Origin: Podocnemis expansa | Lineage: Eukaryota; Chordata; Testudines; Podocnemididae | Reading direction: 5' to 3' | Assembly: GCA_007922195.1 (NCBI GenBank) | Contig: ML681997.1 | Location: forward strand, 9,945,429 to 10,009,428 | DNA: 64,000 nucleotides | Program-made: the position numbers and the translations under genes | The notes under the pieces: model-generated | Database searches by the model: none | What the model was told of the DNA's origin: nothing | Seen by the model: the letters and a program-made list of their open reading frames with translations, nothing else | Part shown: piece after piece, positions 28,961 through 44,917 of the stretch | Position numbering within the stretch: the first letter of the stretch is position 1 | Layout of the letters: every line of letters begins with the position of its first letter

Positions 28961-29394
28961 TTCAAAAACCAATAAGGGAACTCTTCAATCTCCCTGCTCA
29001 CTCCACTGATGATTTGTTAATAGCCGTGCTTAAACAAATGGATAACAAATCAAAACTTCAAAGAGAAACTGCAGAATTAGAATTCACACACAGATTTGAT
29101 GCTGTTGCATTAGGGTTAGATAGAGATCTCAGGGTTTCTTTCTTATTACAACAGGGGACTTGATCTCACCTCCCTCTCTATGTTGTTTTCCACTATTTGA
29201 ATCTAAACAATTGCTTTGATTTGCTATAACAGTCTGACCTGATCCCATGACTTAATACGTCCCCGCATTTATTTTCCTCCCATTCTGCAAATCCCCCATC
29301 TTCAAGAGTCTGACAAAGGGGGACTTTCTCCCAAGAAAGCTCATGTGATAATTAAATTTGTAAGTCTTTAAAAGTGCCACAGGACTTCTTGCTT
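28961..29394 (+). mobile_element. PLE 3' end (endonuclease tail and terminal repeat)
   Basis: The plus frame reads STDDLLIAVLKQMDNKSKLQ and then RETAELEF, equivalent to SIDDLLMMVLKKINGRSRLQ in the PLE at 5810-8006. The PLE 3' untranslated and terminal repeat sequence follows, with a degraded TCTGACAAAGGGGG...GAAAGCTCATGTG core, ending at the GTGCCACAGGACTTCTTG phrase. Confidence 0.75.
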
Positions 29395-29533
29395 GTTCTG
29401 AGGAGGCTTTTAAGGTGAGGCTTTACAAAAGCCCTGGAGGGGAGGATTTAGTTGGGGTTGGTCCTGCTTTGAGCAGGGGAATGGACTAGACCTCCTGAGA
29501 TCCCTTCAAATCTTAATCTTCTATGACTGTATG
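29395..29533 (+). mobile_element. CR1 3' tail
   Basis: GGTTGGTCCTGCTTTGAGCA, then GGACTAGACCTCCTGAGATC and a CTTCTATGACTG end: a typical CR1 3' terminus. It may be the distal end of the CR1 at 27900-28960 with an internal deletion, or a separate copy. Confidence 0.7.
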
Positions 29534-30086
29534 ACAAGGGAGTGAGGGCTGCAAAGCCACATCGGGATAGGAGGGAGGTTGCCAGGACAAATGGGGAAGG
29601 GGTTGGGGGCTGCATGGGATGTGTAGTTCTCAACTCGTCATGGGGACAGGGATTAGCCAGGGTTTGCATGAGGAAGGCTCCCCAGCTCCCTAACAAACCC
29701 TTCCCCTGCGCACGCACGCACGTTCTATACTTCTCCCACACACACCCAACTACTCTCCACATTCACCCACAGCCTCCTTCCCTCTCCTTCAGCTCCTCCA
29801 TTACCTTGATGACCCCAAGCCTTTTGCTCTGCTTCAGAGGGGTGCAGGGAATATGTTTCTGTATTACTGTTTAAATGAATTACTCAAAGTTCTGTGTTAA
29901 CAGGCATAGTAAAGAACCTATTTGTCAAAACCAACATTTTCTGGATCTTTGTTTGTTGTTGTCTGTATCACTGCAGACATACTTGCTGAGAGGCATTTTG
30001 AAATAAATTTCCAAAATAATTGAAACTGGTGATTCTATTATTTTGACAAATACAATATGCAGAGTTCCCCCCCAGGAGTAATTAAT

Positions 30087-31120
30087 GTACTAATGTCTTG
30101 TGGATATTGAGTTGAGTGCTAGTTCAAGAAAAACCAAACAATTTTTTAAGAACTAGATTTAGGGCTGGACTCACGTCTCCATAAGAGATGAAGGTCATAA
30201 CCTTTGTACAGGCTACAGAGACCTCAGATCCAGATACACAGCATCCTGATTTCAATGGGTGTTTTACCACTGATTTCGATCAGTGTAGCTGCTACTCCTC
30301 TCTCAGTGCAAGTAGGCAGGGAGCAGATAGGGAGAGGCTTTAGCTCCAACACTCCCAGTCAATAGCCAGCAAGTGGAATGGAGTAACTGGTGATGGTAGA
30401 CCAGCAGCAAAACAACCACATCCCTGTCTTCAGATAAAGGAGAAAGCAGGAGAGGAGACCCCAGTGGTTTCTCAGAGGTTCTATCCCTTCTGCGACTTAA
30501 CACGATCGAACCCTTAGTATATATTTAAGAAAAATAAGGATCTTGTCAAGCTACAATGGTTATGAAAACAGGGGATCTTTTTCTGCTATGACATTAGTCA
30601 TTCAGTTATTTTTCCTGGGCCGTCTTTGGACCCCATTTTGTACATGAGAACTGTATGCTCCAGGTGTTCTATTCTCTAAATTTCCTTTTACATTAAGTAA
30701 TTTGAATATTACAGATTTGTACCAAGAAGTTGTGTTATTTAGATCTGCATCAGAAGATCACTTCGCTTGCCTTGTTTTCTTCCTAAAAATTTCTCCACCT
30801 TTAGCCAGAGATGCAGGCAGGACTCACTGTTTCCCTTGAAAACATTCCACGTGGAATCATCCCCAATTAGACTCTGCATTAGTTAGTATGTGTCTCACTA
30901 AAGATATGAATTAAAATGGCTTCTATCCAACATCTGTTTCTCAGTAATGCATAGAGTATATTAAAAAAAGAAAAAGCCAGATGAAAAGCGTAATTAAAAT
31001 ATGATAACCTATAGTTTAAATAATTGGTTAGAAAACTTGAATAAAATACAAAACTCTAGACAAAACACTAGGACAAATGCATTCCTGGTGTCACTCCATT
31101 AACTTCAACAGGCTTGCATT
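30087..31120. other. Intronic sequence, nothing recognised
   Basis: No coding or repeat assignment. Confidence 0.4.
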
Positions 31121-32068
31121 AATCATAGAATCATAGAATAATAGGGTTGGAAGGGACCTCATAGGTCATCTAGTCCAACCCCCTGCCAGAGGCAGGGCCA
31201 CTCCCACTAAACCATCCCAGTCATGGTTTTGTCTAGCTGGGCCTTAAACACCTCCAAAGATGGAGACTCCACCACCTCCCTTGGCAGCTCATTCCAAGGC
31301 TTCACCACTCTCCTAATAAAAAAGATTTTTCTAATATCCAGCCTTGACCTCCCTAACCGCAACTTGAGACCATTGCTCCTCGTTCTGTCCTCTGTTATTA
31401 TCGAGAACAGTCGAGCTCCATCTTCCTTAGAGCATCCCTTCAAGTAGCTGAAGGTTGCTATCAAATTCCCCCTCAATCTTCTCTTCTGCAGACTAAATAA
31501 GCCTAATGCTTTCAGTCTTTCCTCATAGGGCTTGTGCTCCAGCCCTTTAATCATTTTGGTTGCCCTCCTCTGAACTCTCTCGACCATGTCCCTGTCCTTT
31601 TTGTAGTGGGGAGCCCAAAACTGAACACAGTTTTCTAGATGTGGCCTCACCAGTGCAGAATAGAGGGGAATGATCACATCCCTTGATCTGCTGGTAATAC
31701 TTCTTTTGATGCAGCCCAGTATGCCATTGGCCTTTTTGGCAGCAAGAGCACACTGCTGACTCATATCTAGCTTCCCATCCGCCATGATCTCCAGGCCCTT
31801 TTCTACACTGCTGCTACTTAGCTGAATGTTTCCTAGCCTGTAGCGGTGCATGGGGTTTTTTCGTCCCACATGAAAGATTTTACACTTGTCCTTATTGAAG
31901 CTCATAAGATTTCTATTGGCCCACTGTTCCAATTTATCTAGGTCTCCCTGAATCCTGTTTGCCCTCCAACGTGTCTACTGGTCCCCCCAGCTTCGTGTCA
32001 TATGCAAACTTACTGAGAATGCAGTCTATTCCACCATCCAGATCATTGATGAAAATGTTGAACAGGTT
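31121..32068 (-). mobile_element. CR1 LINE 3' portion, relatively young
   Basis: Starts at a complete 3' terminus (AATCATAGAATCATAGAATA, reverse orientation). A 241-codon minus-strand frame (31932-31207) encodes the RT C-terminus from [17 protein letters not shown] to VVKPWNELPREVVESPSLEV. The 5' part retains [14 protein letters not shown] and SKFAYDTKLGG, where the FADD box is mutated to FAYD. 5'-truncated near 32068. Close to the CR1 at 54535-58972. Confidence 0.92.
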
Positions 32069-32347
32069 GAGTAAGGTTGAGTTTGATCCATTATCGCTGT
32101 ACAGTATGCCTGAGCAAGACAATTTGCTCTTGGCCGTGCTAAGCAAGCTATTGTATTTATTACATTATATACATTTCTGCATAGCACAGAGGGATTCTGG
32201 CATTCTTCATATTTTATGACTTTTAGACTGCATGACAATGGAAAAATTGCTGAGGCTCAATCTGATCACTTCTGTCATTGTATTGTGTGGTGTTTTCATC
32301 CTGATTTAACACTTAGCTTCACTAGTGATTCAGTTCTAGGTGGGTTT
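32069..32347. other. Intronic sequence, nothing recognised
   Basis: Unassigned sequence between CR1 and a PLE palindrome. Confidence 0.4.
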
Positions 32348-32527
32348 CAAAGGGGCAACTGTGTCAGTCTAGTTCAGCAAAACAAACAAGGAGTTTGGTG
32401 GCACTTAAAAGACTAATAAATTTATTTATTGCATGAGCTTTCATGGGAGAAAACCCCAGCATCTGACGTCCCACAAAAGCTCATGCAATAAATTTGTTAG
32501 TTTTTTAAGTGCCACCAGACTCCTTGT
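32348..32527. mobile_element. Palindromic PLE terminal-repeat remnant
   Basis: The left half is a PLE terminus in reverse orientation (TTTCAAAGGGGCAAC, GGAGTTTGGTGGCACTTAAA, GCATGAGCTTTCATGGGAG). The right half is the same terminus in forward orientation (CAAAAGCTCATGCAATAAAT, AAGTGCCACCAGACTCCTTG). The two halves meet near 32460 and form a hairpin without coding sequence. Confidence 0.75.
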
Positions 32528-32879
32528 TAATTATCGACAAAGTTTCTGCTAGCCACTTGGAGAAATAAGAAAGTAACTAATATCAGACTGAATCATATTG
32601 TGCCAGTGCTGCTTTCCTAGTAAATACATCAGTTCATCTTCATCTTGCTAGCACAGTGAAATCAGATGATATACACTCTTCTTTTAAGTACTTTAGGAAA
32701 GGTAACACTTTTAATAAGCTAATATAAATAATATTACTGCTGAACTAATTGTATTACCCTGCTATTTTGGCTAGTAAAATGAATGCATGGAAACTTCTGA
32801 TACTGCTGTAGCAGATCAAAATTAGTAATAAAAATGACATTATGCTATTAAACTTTCTATGTCTCTGTCTGGTTTGTAC

Positions 32880-33190
32880 AGATTTATAGATTCATGTAAT
32901 TTGTCTAGTCTCACCTCTAATTTCATCATGATTAAGCATATCTTCCAAAAAGCTGCCAGTTCTCATGTGAAGACTTCAGAGATGGAGGATCCACCAAATC
33001 CCTTGGTAGTTATTTTCAATGACCAATCACCATGACTGTAAAAAATGTGTGTCTTATTTCCAGTTTGAATATGTCCAGCTTTAACTTCCAGCCACAAGTT
33101 CTTGAAGACTGATGTTGGGTGCAGAGGAACATGCCTAAAACTAATCATTTGACAGCTAAGGCTACTATCCAGTTCCACTACGTCAGAAAG
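32880..33190 (-). mobile_element. Ancient CR1/L3-type LINE 3' fragment
   Basis: Reverse-oriented phrases GATGGAGGATCCACCAAATC, CCTTGGTAGTTATTTTCAAT and GTGTCTTATTTCCAGTTTGA match the 3' coding region of old CR1/L3 copies (the expected protein is NNQRDLVDPPSL and similar). Confidence 0.55.
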
Positions 33191-34047
33191 CTACCTCCAT
33201 ATAATGACCTCTATCTCACTCTCTAGAGTATTACATAAGCCATTCCAGGACCACATCTCTGGCAGCGATGGGCTAAAACTTCAATTTTTTGCTTCATTAC
33301 ATACCAAAAACCTCATTATTTTCAATGAAAATTCACAGTAATATTAAGACCACCAATCTTTTAGTAAAACTATGAAAAAAGTATGTGAAAGATTCTGCCC
33401 ATTTAAACTGGTGAGAAAATTATTTGAAGGAGCACCTTCCACTCAGCTTAGGACCTTTCCAAAGAAACAATTTTTTGATAATTCTGTTCTACATGAGTTC
33501 TTATAATGCACTCATCACCATAGTATCTAATCACCAGAATCCAAGATTCTTGAATCCTATGCCATTAAGGGACTGCAGATTAAAGAGGCATCTATACTCT
33601 TGGTAACCCAGACAGACGAACAGTGGGTCTTTGTCTCTCTCTAGTACTTGGACCATGTATAAAATAGATACAGAGGTCTCTGATTTAGCCCCCACAGACA
33701 CCACACCCCAGAGAAATGTTACAAAAGGATAGCAAATTCAGACAATAACTGTAGTAAGACAGACTCCAAGCAATGTGCAAACCTCAGTCCATTGGCCTCA
33801 GAATTTCTGTGGCAACAAAAATCCAATGTGTCAGCATAAATCTGTGATACAAGACATCTGTGCTTCTGGGCAAATTGTTGAAGTAATGGATGACTTCGTC
33901 TACTTAGGCAGTAAACTGTCATCAAACAGTTCCAACTAGGCAGACATTTTAAGGAGCATTGGTTAGGACCCACACAAGATCTGAAGGCAAAAGGAGAAAC
34001 TATATGAAAAAGTAAGGATTTGTCAAACATGAACACTTCCAATAATA
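33191..34047. other. Intronic sequence, nothing recognised
   Basis: A 107-codon minus-strand frame (33719-34042) resembles nothing I know. Confidence 0.4.
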
Positions 34048-34605
34048 GAAAATTAGGTTAGAAGGGACCTCAGAAGGTCATCTAGTCTAAACCTCTGTTC
34101 AAACAGGACCAACCCCAGCTAAATCATCCCATTCAGGGCTTTGTCAAGTAGAGTCTTAAAACTGCTAAGGATGACAATTCCACAACCTCCCTAGGTAACT
34201 CATTCCAGTGCTTCAGCACCCTCCTTGTGAAAAAGCTTTTCCTAACATCCGACCTAGACCCACTCACCCTGCAACTTGAGACTATTGCTCCTTGTTCTGT
34301 CTTCTGCCACCATTGAGTATAGACTAGCTCCATCCTCCCTGGAACCCCCCTTCTGGTAGTTAAAGGCTGCTATCCTATTGCCGCCTCATTCTTCTCTTCT
34401 GCAGACTAAACAAGCCTACTTCCCTTAGCCTCATCTCACAAGTCATGTGCTCCAGCTCCTTCATCATTTTTGTTGTCCTCTTCTGTACTCTCTCCAATTT
34501 GTCCACATCCTTTCTGTAGTGAGGTGTCCAAAACTGGAGACAATAATCCAAACGTTGCCTTGCCAATGCTAGCCAGAGGGGAATAATCACTTCTCTCAGA
34601 TAAGC
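34048..34605 (-). mobile_element. CR1 LINE 3' fragment
   Basis: Reverse orientation, starting TTAGGTTAGAAGGGACC. Minus-strand remnants include VIIPLWLALARQRLDYCLQF and [20 protein letters not shown], then LKHWNELPREVVELSSLAV. Confidence 0.85.
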
Positions 34606-34744
34606 ATTTGAAACATAGATGTTTGAGAAACAAGGCATCTGAAGACTAGAGGCATTTCATACGCATTGCTAACAGTGGCACTATGTAAAGATAGTTTGGC
34701 TTTATCAGTAATATGGATGTATCACTAAAAACTGGCCTCAAGAG

Positions 34745-34866
34745 AAGCCCTGCAAATAGTGTAGTGGCTAACACCTCTGCTTAACATGCAGAAGGTCCTG
34801 GGTTCAATTCCCAGGGGGTTGGACTCGATGATCTCATGAGGTCCCTTCCAGCCCTATGACTTGACT
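34745..34866 (+). mobile_element. tRNA-Val-like SINE with CR1 tail (copy 1)
   Basis: The head contains an A-box-like TAGTGTAGTGGCTAACACC, an anticodon stem TCTGC/GCAGA with loop TTAACAT (anticodon AAC, valine) and the B box GGTTCAATTCC. The tail GGTTGGACTCGATGATCTCA and GGTCCCTTCCAGCCCTATGA matches CR1 3' ends, which would let CR1 reverse transcriptase mobilise it. The closest family is the turtle-type tRNA/CR1 SINE, though I cannot name the subfamily. Confidence 0.8.
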
Positions 34867-35391
34867 TAACTGAAGTCATCAATGGCCACCTCTGGCTGGC
34901 CCTTTTTGGTCTTGCTGCACATGTCAGAGACAAAAGTCCTGACACACTGACCTCTGAAAAAACAGATCTGAGGTCAAGAGGAAACAATTCAGTCACAGAC
35001 TGTCACGTCACCACCCAAAATTAACCTGTTTGCACCAGATCAGTAATAACCCTTCAGAGCTCTCAGACACACGGAAATAAAACGACATAGCATAGTCACA
35101 GATGTTCAGTGCTACAGACCTCCACTGTCAAAGCATATTGTTGCAGACATTACATAAATACCACTGAAGTCACAACAGGAGTTTTGCATAAGTAATACCT
35201 TTGGATTCAAGCCTCTGCTTAAGAAAAACAACAAAAGGTTGTACCAAATCTTTAACCCTAACTTCTAACCCTATCTTCTAACCCTAAACTTGTAGACACC
35301 TACTTTTTTTGTTAGCAGTTAACTAAGTGGCCTGATTTTCAGAGCTGTTCACCCCTGAATATCAAGCCACTCATTTGGGCCCCTAAATATG
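34867..35391. other. Intronic sequence with short telomere-like words
   Basis: Four imperfect CTAACCCTA-type words occur near 35252-35290. Too few and too irregular to call an interstitial telomere repeat. Confidence 0.35.
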
Positions 35392-35399
35392 GATAATGA

Positions 35400-35591
35400 C
35401 AGTGGTTTTCAAACTTAGGGGTGGGAGCCAGTATTGGGTTGCAGACCCTCAGGTACTGAGTCATGGCGCCCCCTGTTGCTGCTGCCAAAAAAACAGAACA
35501 CATTGCTCAAGATGTAGTTGTCGGGTGACAGGCATAAATGTTTTCTTTTTTTCAGTTGGGTCCCCGAGGAAAAAAAAATTGAAAACCACTG
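35400..35591. mobile_element. hAT-like MITE (copy 1), 192 bp
   Basis: Ends CAGTGGTTTTCAAAC and GAAAACCACTG (inverted), flanked by GATAATGA (35392-35399) and GATTATGA (35592-35599), an 8-bp target duplication with one mismatch. The interior matches the copy at 47878-48065. Confidence 0.8.
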
Positions 35592-35599
35592 GATTATGA

Positions 35600-36303
35600 T
35601 GCTTATGCTTCCAAATCTAAACAATTTAGCCATTTGTTTTTAAGGTGCTAGAGCTAACTGTGCACCTAACATTTTCCAGCTAAGATTTCTAGCCCATGTT
35701 ATCCCACATATTTTCCTAGACATGCCAGAAGATCTACAAAAGAATTATTCAACACATTCAACAAGTATCTTCTTTTCTCCACCATATTTTACCATGTTTT
35801 CCTCTCCTCCTAATACCACTTAAAAACATAATTCTCCATCTATCATGTCAATTTAGATTGCTTTCACTGTGTGGTTTTCCCTCTCTCATTATTCTATGTC
35901 TCTCCTTACTTGTCAGATCATCCAAATCCTCTTAAGCTTGTTGTAAGAGTGTCTATAACTCTTACGAAATAAACCTATACATCTTCATCTGCATCAAATC
36001 ATCTTAATCCTCTTCTCCTAAATTTAAGTGCCATAATCCTTTTCCTCCACATTTTGTTGCTGTGACTCTACTTCCACAGGGCAAGAAAATGATTTTGATT
36101 TTCAGTCAGATATACACTTACGGTGGAATTTTTAAGTTCTCGGCACTGGCCTAGCTCCACTCCCAGTGAAATCAATGATATAACTCCTACTCTAGTCAAC
36201 ATTCACTGTTTCGGAAAATGCATTCCCAGAGTTCTCTTTCATGCATTCCCTCATCTCAAGTTTTTCAACATACTCTTCCTATTTCTTTCATAACTATAGT
36301 AAA
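35600..36303. other. Intronic sequence, nothing recognised
   Basis: Pyrimidine-rich, no assignment. Confidence 0.4.
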
Positions 36304-36311
36304 TGAATTAT

Positions 36312-37429
36312 AAAGTTCCAAAGGGGCAGCCGTATTAGTCTAATTCAGCAAAAAAAAGCAAGGAGCCTTGTGGCACTTAAAGACTAACAGATTTATTTAT
36401 TACATGAACTTTCATGGGAGAAAATCTCACTTCATCAGATGCTTTGAAGATGGGGGATCTTACAGAATTGGATGAAAATAAATGCAAGGGGGTGTAAGAC
36501 ATGGGATCAGATCATACAGTATTTGCTAATTTGTTGTTACTGTATGATCTGACCCCATGTCTTACACTCCCTTGCATTTATTTTCATCCCACTCTAAGTT
36601 CTCCATCTTAAAAGTGTGTCATGAAGTGAGATTTTCTCCCATGAAAGCTCATGCAATAAATACATCCTTTAGTCATGTACTGCTACAGGCTGGGGAGTGA
36701 TCAGCTAAGTAGCAGCACTGGAGAAAAGGACCTGGGAGTCATGGTGGATGGGAAGCTGGATATGAGTCAGCAGTGTGCTCTTGCGGCCAAAAAGGCCAAT
36801 GGCATACTGGGCTGCATCAGAAGAAGTGTTGCCAGCAGATTGAGGGATGTGATTGTTCCTCTCTATTCTGCACTGGTGAGGCCACATCTGGAATACCGTG
36901 TCCAGTTTTGGGCTCCCCACTACAAAAAGGGCATGGACAAATTAGAGAGTCCAGTGGAGGGCAACAAAAATGATCAAGGGGATGGATCACAAGTCCTATG
37001 AAGAAAGACTGAAGGAACTAGGCTTATTTAGCCTGTAAAAGAGAAGAGAAGACTGAGGGGGCGATTTGATAGCAACCCTTCAGCTACTTGAAGGGTTGCT
37101 CCAAGGAGGATGGAGCTTGGCTGTTCTCCATAGTAACAGAGGACAGAACAAGGAGCAATGGCTTCAAGTTACAGCTGGGGAGGCTGAAGTTGGATATTAG
37201 GAAAAACTTTCTTAATAGGCGAGTGGCGAAGCATTGGAATAAGCTACCTAGGGAGATGGTAGAATCTCCATCTTTGGAGGTGTTTAAGGCCCAGCTGGAC
37301 AAAACCCCGGCTCGGATAATCTAGTGGGAGTGGTCCTGCTTTTTTGGTAGGGGGTTGGACTAGATGACCTTGTGGGGTCCCTTCCGATTTTATGATTCCA
37401 AGTGCCACAGGACACCTCAGTTCTTTTGC
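36312..37429. mobile_element. Palindromic PLE terminus, split by CR1
   Basis: The left arm (36312-36527) is a PLE 3' end in reverse orientation starting GTTCCAAAGGGGCAGCC. The right arm (from about 36540) repeats it in forward orientation (ATGATCTGACCCCATGTCTT onwards), ending after the CR1 with AAGTGCCACAGGACACCTC. TGAATTAT at 36304-36311 and 37430-37437 is a probable 8-bp target duplication. No coding sequence remains. Confidence 0.7.
36675..37398 (+). mobile_element. CR1 LINE 3' fragment inserted in PLE terminus
   Basis: The plus frame reads [59 protein letters not shown], then after a shift AKHWNKLPREMVESPSLEVF. The 3' tail GGGTTGGACTAGATGACCTT ends at CTTCCGATTTTATGATTCC, directly followed by the interrupted PLE phrase. 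5'-truncated at insertion. Confidence 0.9.
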
Positions 37430-37437
37430 TGAATTAT

Positions 37438-39788
<2,351 letters not shown>

Positions 39789-41101
39789 CTATGAAAGAAA
39801 GAAACACAGATGTTATGGCTTTCAGATAACATTTGTTATAATGGGTGCCTTATGGATATATGTAATGCACAGAATTAAGGAGAAAACATTTTCATCATAC
39901 CCTGAAGGTTTGAAGGCTACCTATAGTTTCTAAATTATTTAACTGGTTAATCTGATGAGCTCATCAGTGTATAAATCATGTAGGAATGGGTGGAAGTGGC
40001 TGTCACTCAATGAATGGGAAAAGTGTAAAGCGAAAGGCTAATCTTACAATAAAGGAGATCATTTGCAGATGGAAAACAATGCCAATATCTGCTGCTGAGA
40101 AGTTCAAAGTACTCTGCCAACTAACTGGCATGAAGCCCATCTGGATACAACTGTGACCGCTCATGCCCTGCAGTTACAAACAAGAGATCCCATTCATACC
40201 TACAAGTGCTGAAAAACTCAGCATTTATACCTGAACACTCTCTGAATTTAAGTAGTAGCTAAAACATCTCCCTACCCAATGACCTACTAGATTCTAGTCT
40301 CATTGACTGACTTCCTTTTAAAGTAAAATATATAACATTTGGTCTAACCACTTAAAATTGTATGAATACATATGACTACAAACTATGTTCCTTACCTTTT
40401 GCTCCAGCCTGCACAAAATACTGCTGTCATTATGAAGTCAGCATCAACAATGATTTAATATTATTTTTAATTTGCATAGTCTCATTTCTCATTAATGAAA
40501 ATATGGACTAGTACTGGACCCAGAACACATTTATAAATTCAATAATTTTTTAAACCTTGCATTTTCCCAATATCTTCTGCACACTCACCTTAGCAAAATC
40601 AAAAACTGTAAACATTGTAAAGGATTCAAAACAGTTTATTCCAGTTAGTCATCATTTATCTCAGTCCAACATGAGAAATTAAAGTGGGAAAGAACAAAAC
40701 AGTGATTGCATTGGGTTGTTAACTGACTTAGCTGCCAAATCAAAGACCTGTATGTATTTTGGAATCAACAGCAGATTTAGGATTTCGGATTCCAAATGTG
40801 TATTAGAATAGAATAAATGCATCCAGTTTCCCAGAAGTGACTCTACTACATAAATTGCTTTCAGTACCCCTTGCTGGAGCTTACAGACCATATTAACAGT
40901 GGCTGCTATATGGCAAATGGAACTGTCATACTTGTCAAAATACTCAATCTGGAATGTATTCTTGATGAATAGCGAGTGGGTGGATCTGAAATAAACAGAG
41001 GATGTAAGTGCATGAGCCAAAGTATAAAAGTACTGTAATTACAGATTTCCAGTTAATTAATGCTTTTCATTCTTCTTTCCAAAAGAAGAGGGTTGCTAGG
41101 A

Positions 41102-41236
41102 CAGGGCTTGACTAAGCCTGACAGCCAGGTCACCTGGCTCCTAACTCTGCTGTGGAAATGCAGCAGAGTAGCGCCCGCTGGTGACCAGAAATAAAATTGC
41201 TGGAGCCTAACTGGGAGCCAATTTTGTTGAGCCTTG
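41102..41236. mobile_element. Short hAT-like MITE, relative of 10587-10743
   Basis: CAGGGCTTGAC at the left. The right end, in reverse complement CAAGGCTCAACAAAATTGG, is similar to the start of the other copy. The interior shares a TGGTCACC..GGGCGC..TGCTGCATTTC block in opposite orientation. No clear target duplication. Confidence 0.4.
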
Positions 41237-42047
41237 CACTAAGATTAGGGCGTAAAATCCTTGCTTCATGGAAGTCAATGGCAAAACACAAAGGAACCAA
41301 CAGAACAAGACTTTCCTTTGGGGAATACAGTGACAGTGCACAGTGGTGGTGTTAATTTAACAAAACATTCAGATTGAAGTTCTCCAATCCCTCCTCAAAT
41401 CCTTCCTTTTACCCTTTGCCCCTCTGCTTTGCCTGCCTGTAGCCTTACTTCCTAGCCCTCCACCTTCAGTTCCTCTTCTGGAGCCCACTCATTCCCCACA
41501 GCCTCTGTACTTCACTTTGGTCTCCTTGAGCATCCCACTCTCTGCAGCATCTCACATCCTTTCATAGAGGGAGTCAGCTGATCTCTGCTTGGATGTACCT
41601 CCTTAGTAACTAGGGCTAGAGGCCTGGGGCCAGCCAATCTGCTGCAAATTAAAAGAACAAACACTTTCAAGTTACCAGCTGTGCAATAGCTAATCAATGT
41701 AACTGTGTGATTCGGCTGACACACCCCTCATCCTCTTCCCTTTTCCCCACTACTCTGTACACTCAGTTGGCATGTCTCATTTTAGGCTTTACTCTCACTA
41801 GGGCAGAGACCACACCTCTTCTGTGCCTACTACGCTGCAACCACTTAAGAGCTCCCATGACATAAATAATTAATGTCATAATTATAAAAGCCTTCTTTAA
41901 ATATACCACCATCCTGCACTTGATATGGCATATGGGCAGCAATATATTACCCTGTGGAGGACAATGAACTGTAAGGACCATTCTACTTCATGCTGTTCAA
42001 CCATACTCTGAATTGTTCTTGTCTGCAAATGACAAACATTGCATTAA

Positions 42048-42138
42048 ACATTGTGGTTGGTCCCACTTTGAACAGGGGGTTGGACCAGATGACCTCCCAA
42101 GGTCCTGTCGAACCCTAATATTCTGTGATTCTATTACA
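42048..42138 (+). mobile_element. CR1 3' tail, solo
   Basis: GTTGGTCCCACTTTGAACAG, GGGGTTGGACCAGATGACCT and a final ATATTCTGTGATTCTATT. Only the last 90 bp of a CR1. Confidence 0.8.
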
Positions 42139-43112
42139 ATAGTGAACCATGGACAGTGTATTCTATCCTGGTCAAGCCATATCTCAGCTGGAGTAGCAAA
42201 CTTCTTGCCCAGAACCAGTGGATACAACCAGGTTTGCAGAGCACTGAGAAGTCATAGACATAGAAAAGACAGAGATGGGAGCAATCCATTACATCGTTTA
42301 GGAGGTCTCGGTGCCTATGAAGGATAGTTCATGGAAAAAAGTGTCAGTGTGAATTGTGGAAAACAAAAGATTTCAACTCTGATTTCTTTAAAGCAGAACT
42401 TTTATTATAAATGTGTACTAAAGCTACAACGAGAACAGGATACTCTTTATGCTGCCACCAGCCTTTAACATTGAACTCTGCACAGAAGCCCTCTGGCACA
42501 GAGTGACTCAGGCCGTCACTTTCAGCAGCTTACATACTTTGGCAGCTCCAAACTACCACTGGAAGTGGAGAAGAGAGAAGCAAATCTTTTTTTTATTAGT
42601 TAACCTGAAAGCATTTATCTGTTGCATTATTTGCACTCAAATGAATGTTTGTAGGTTTACAGTGGATTTAATTTACAGCTATAAAAATGCTGCAGGCCAG
42701 ACTTTCAGAGCTGTGCACAACAAACACATGAACAAAAACACATGTGCATGCAAACTGCTGTAAGGCCAGAGAGGGACTCTTGTAGGATAATACCTTAATC
42801 CTCAAGCAATTCATTTTATGTCATTTGCGCTACCTGAGGAGCAAAGTATTACTCACTGAAGAAAAGGGTGTCAAAAAGTGGGTCCTTTCTGAGTGCTAAA
42901 TTGCACGTAACTGAGCACCCTAAGGCATGCAATTACCTGATCAGTGCACCAAAAGGACAGTTACACAAACACAAAGGACCATGTAGGTAACAGAGGTCAG
43001 AGTATTTTTGTAAGGGAATCAAGTCATGTCCCATCCAGACTGAGTATTTAATATGTTCTTTTATATAAGTAAAAGATGTATTCTGAAATTTGTAGCAAGG
43101 AAGACTTCTTTA

Positions 43113-44917
<1,805 letters not shown>

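Larger units (their letters stand above)
27485..30086. mobile_element. Composite element with inverted ends, interrupted by CR1 and PLE
   Basis: The left end ATTAATTACTTCTGGGGG continues GAATTCTGCA. The right end at 30058-30086, read in reverse complement, is ATTAATTACTCCTGGGGG followed by GAACTCTGCA. This looks like a DNA-transposon or MITE-type terminal inverted repeat shared with a common sauropsid repeat. Host-element sequence is at 27485-27899 and 29534-30086, and the CR1/PLE insertions between account for most of the length. Confidence 0.5.

Noticed and set aside
34745..34820. tRNA-Val gene
   Set aside because: The acceptor and D arms are not closed, the sequence runs into a CR1-type tail, and there are three dispersed copies. 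This is a SINE, not a tRNA gene.
35252..35290. Interstitial telomeric repeat (CTAACCC words)
   Set aside because: Only about four irregular words; below what could be separated from chance.
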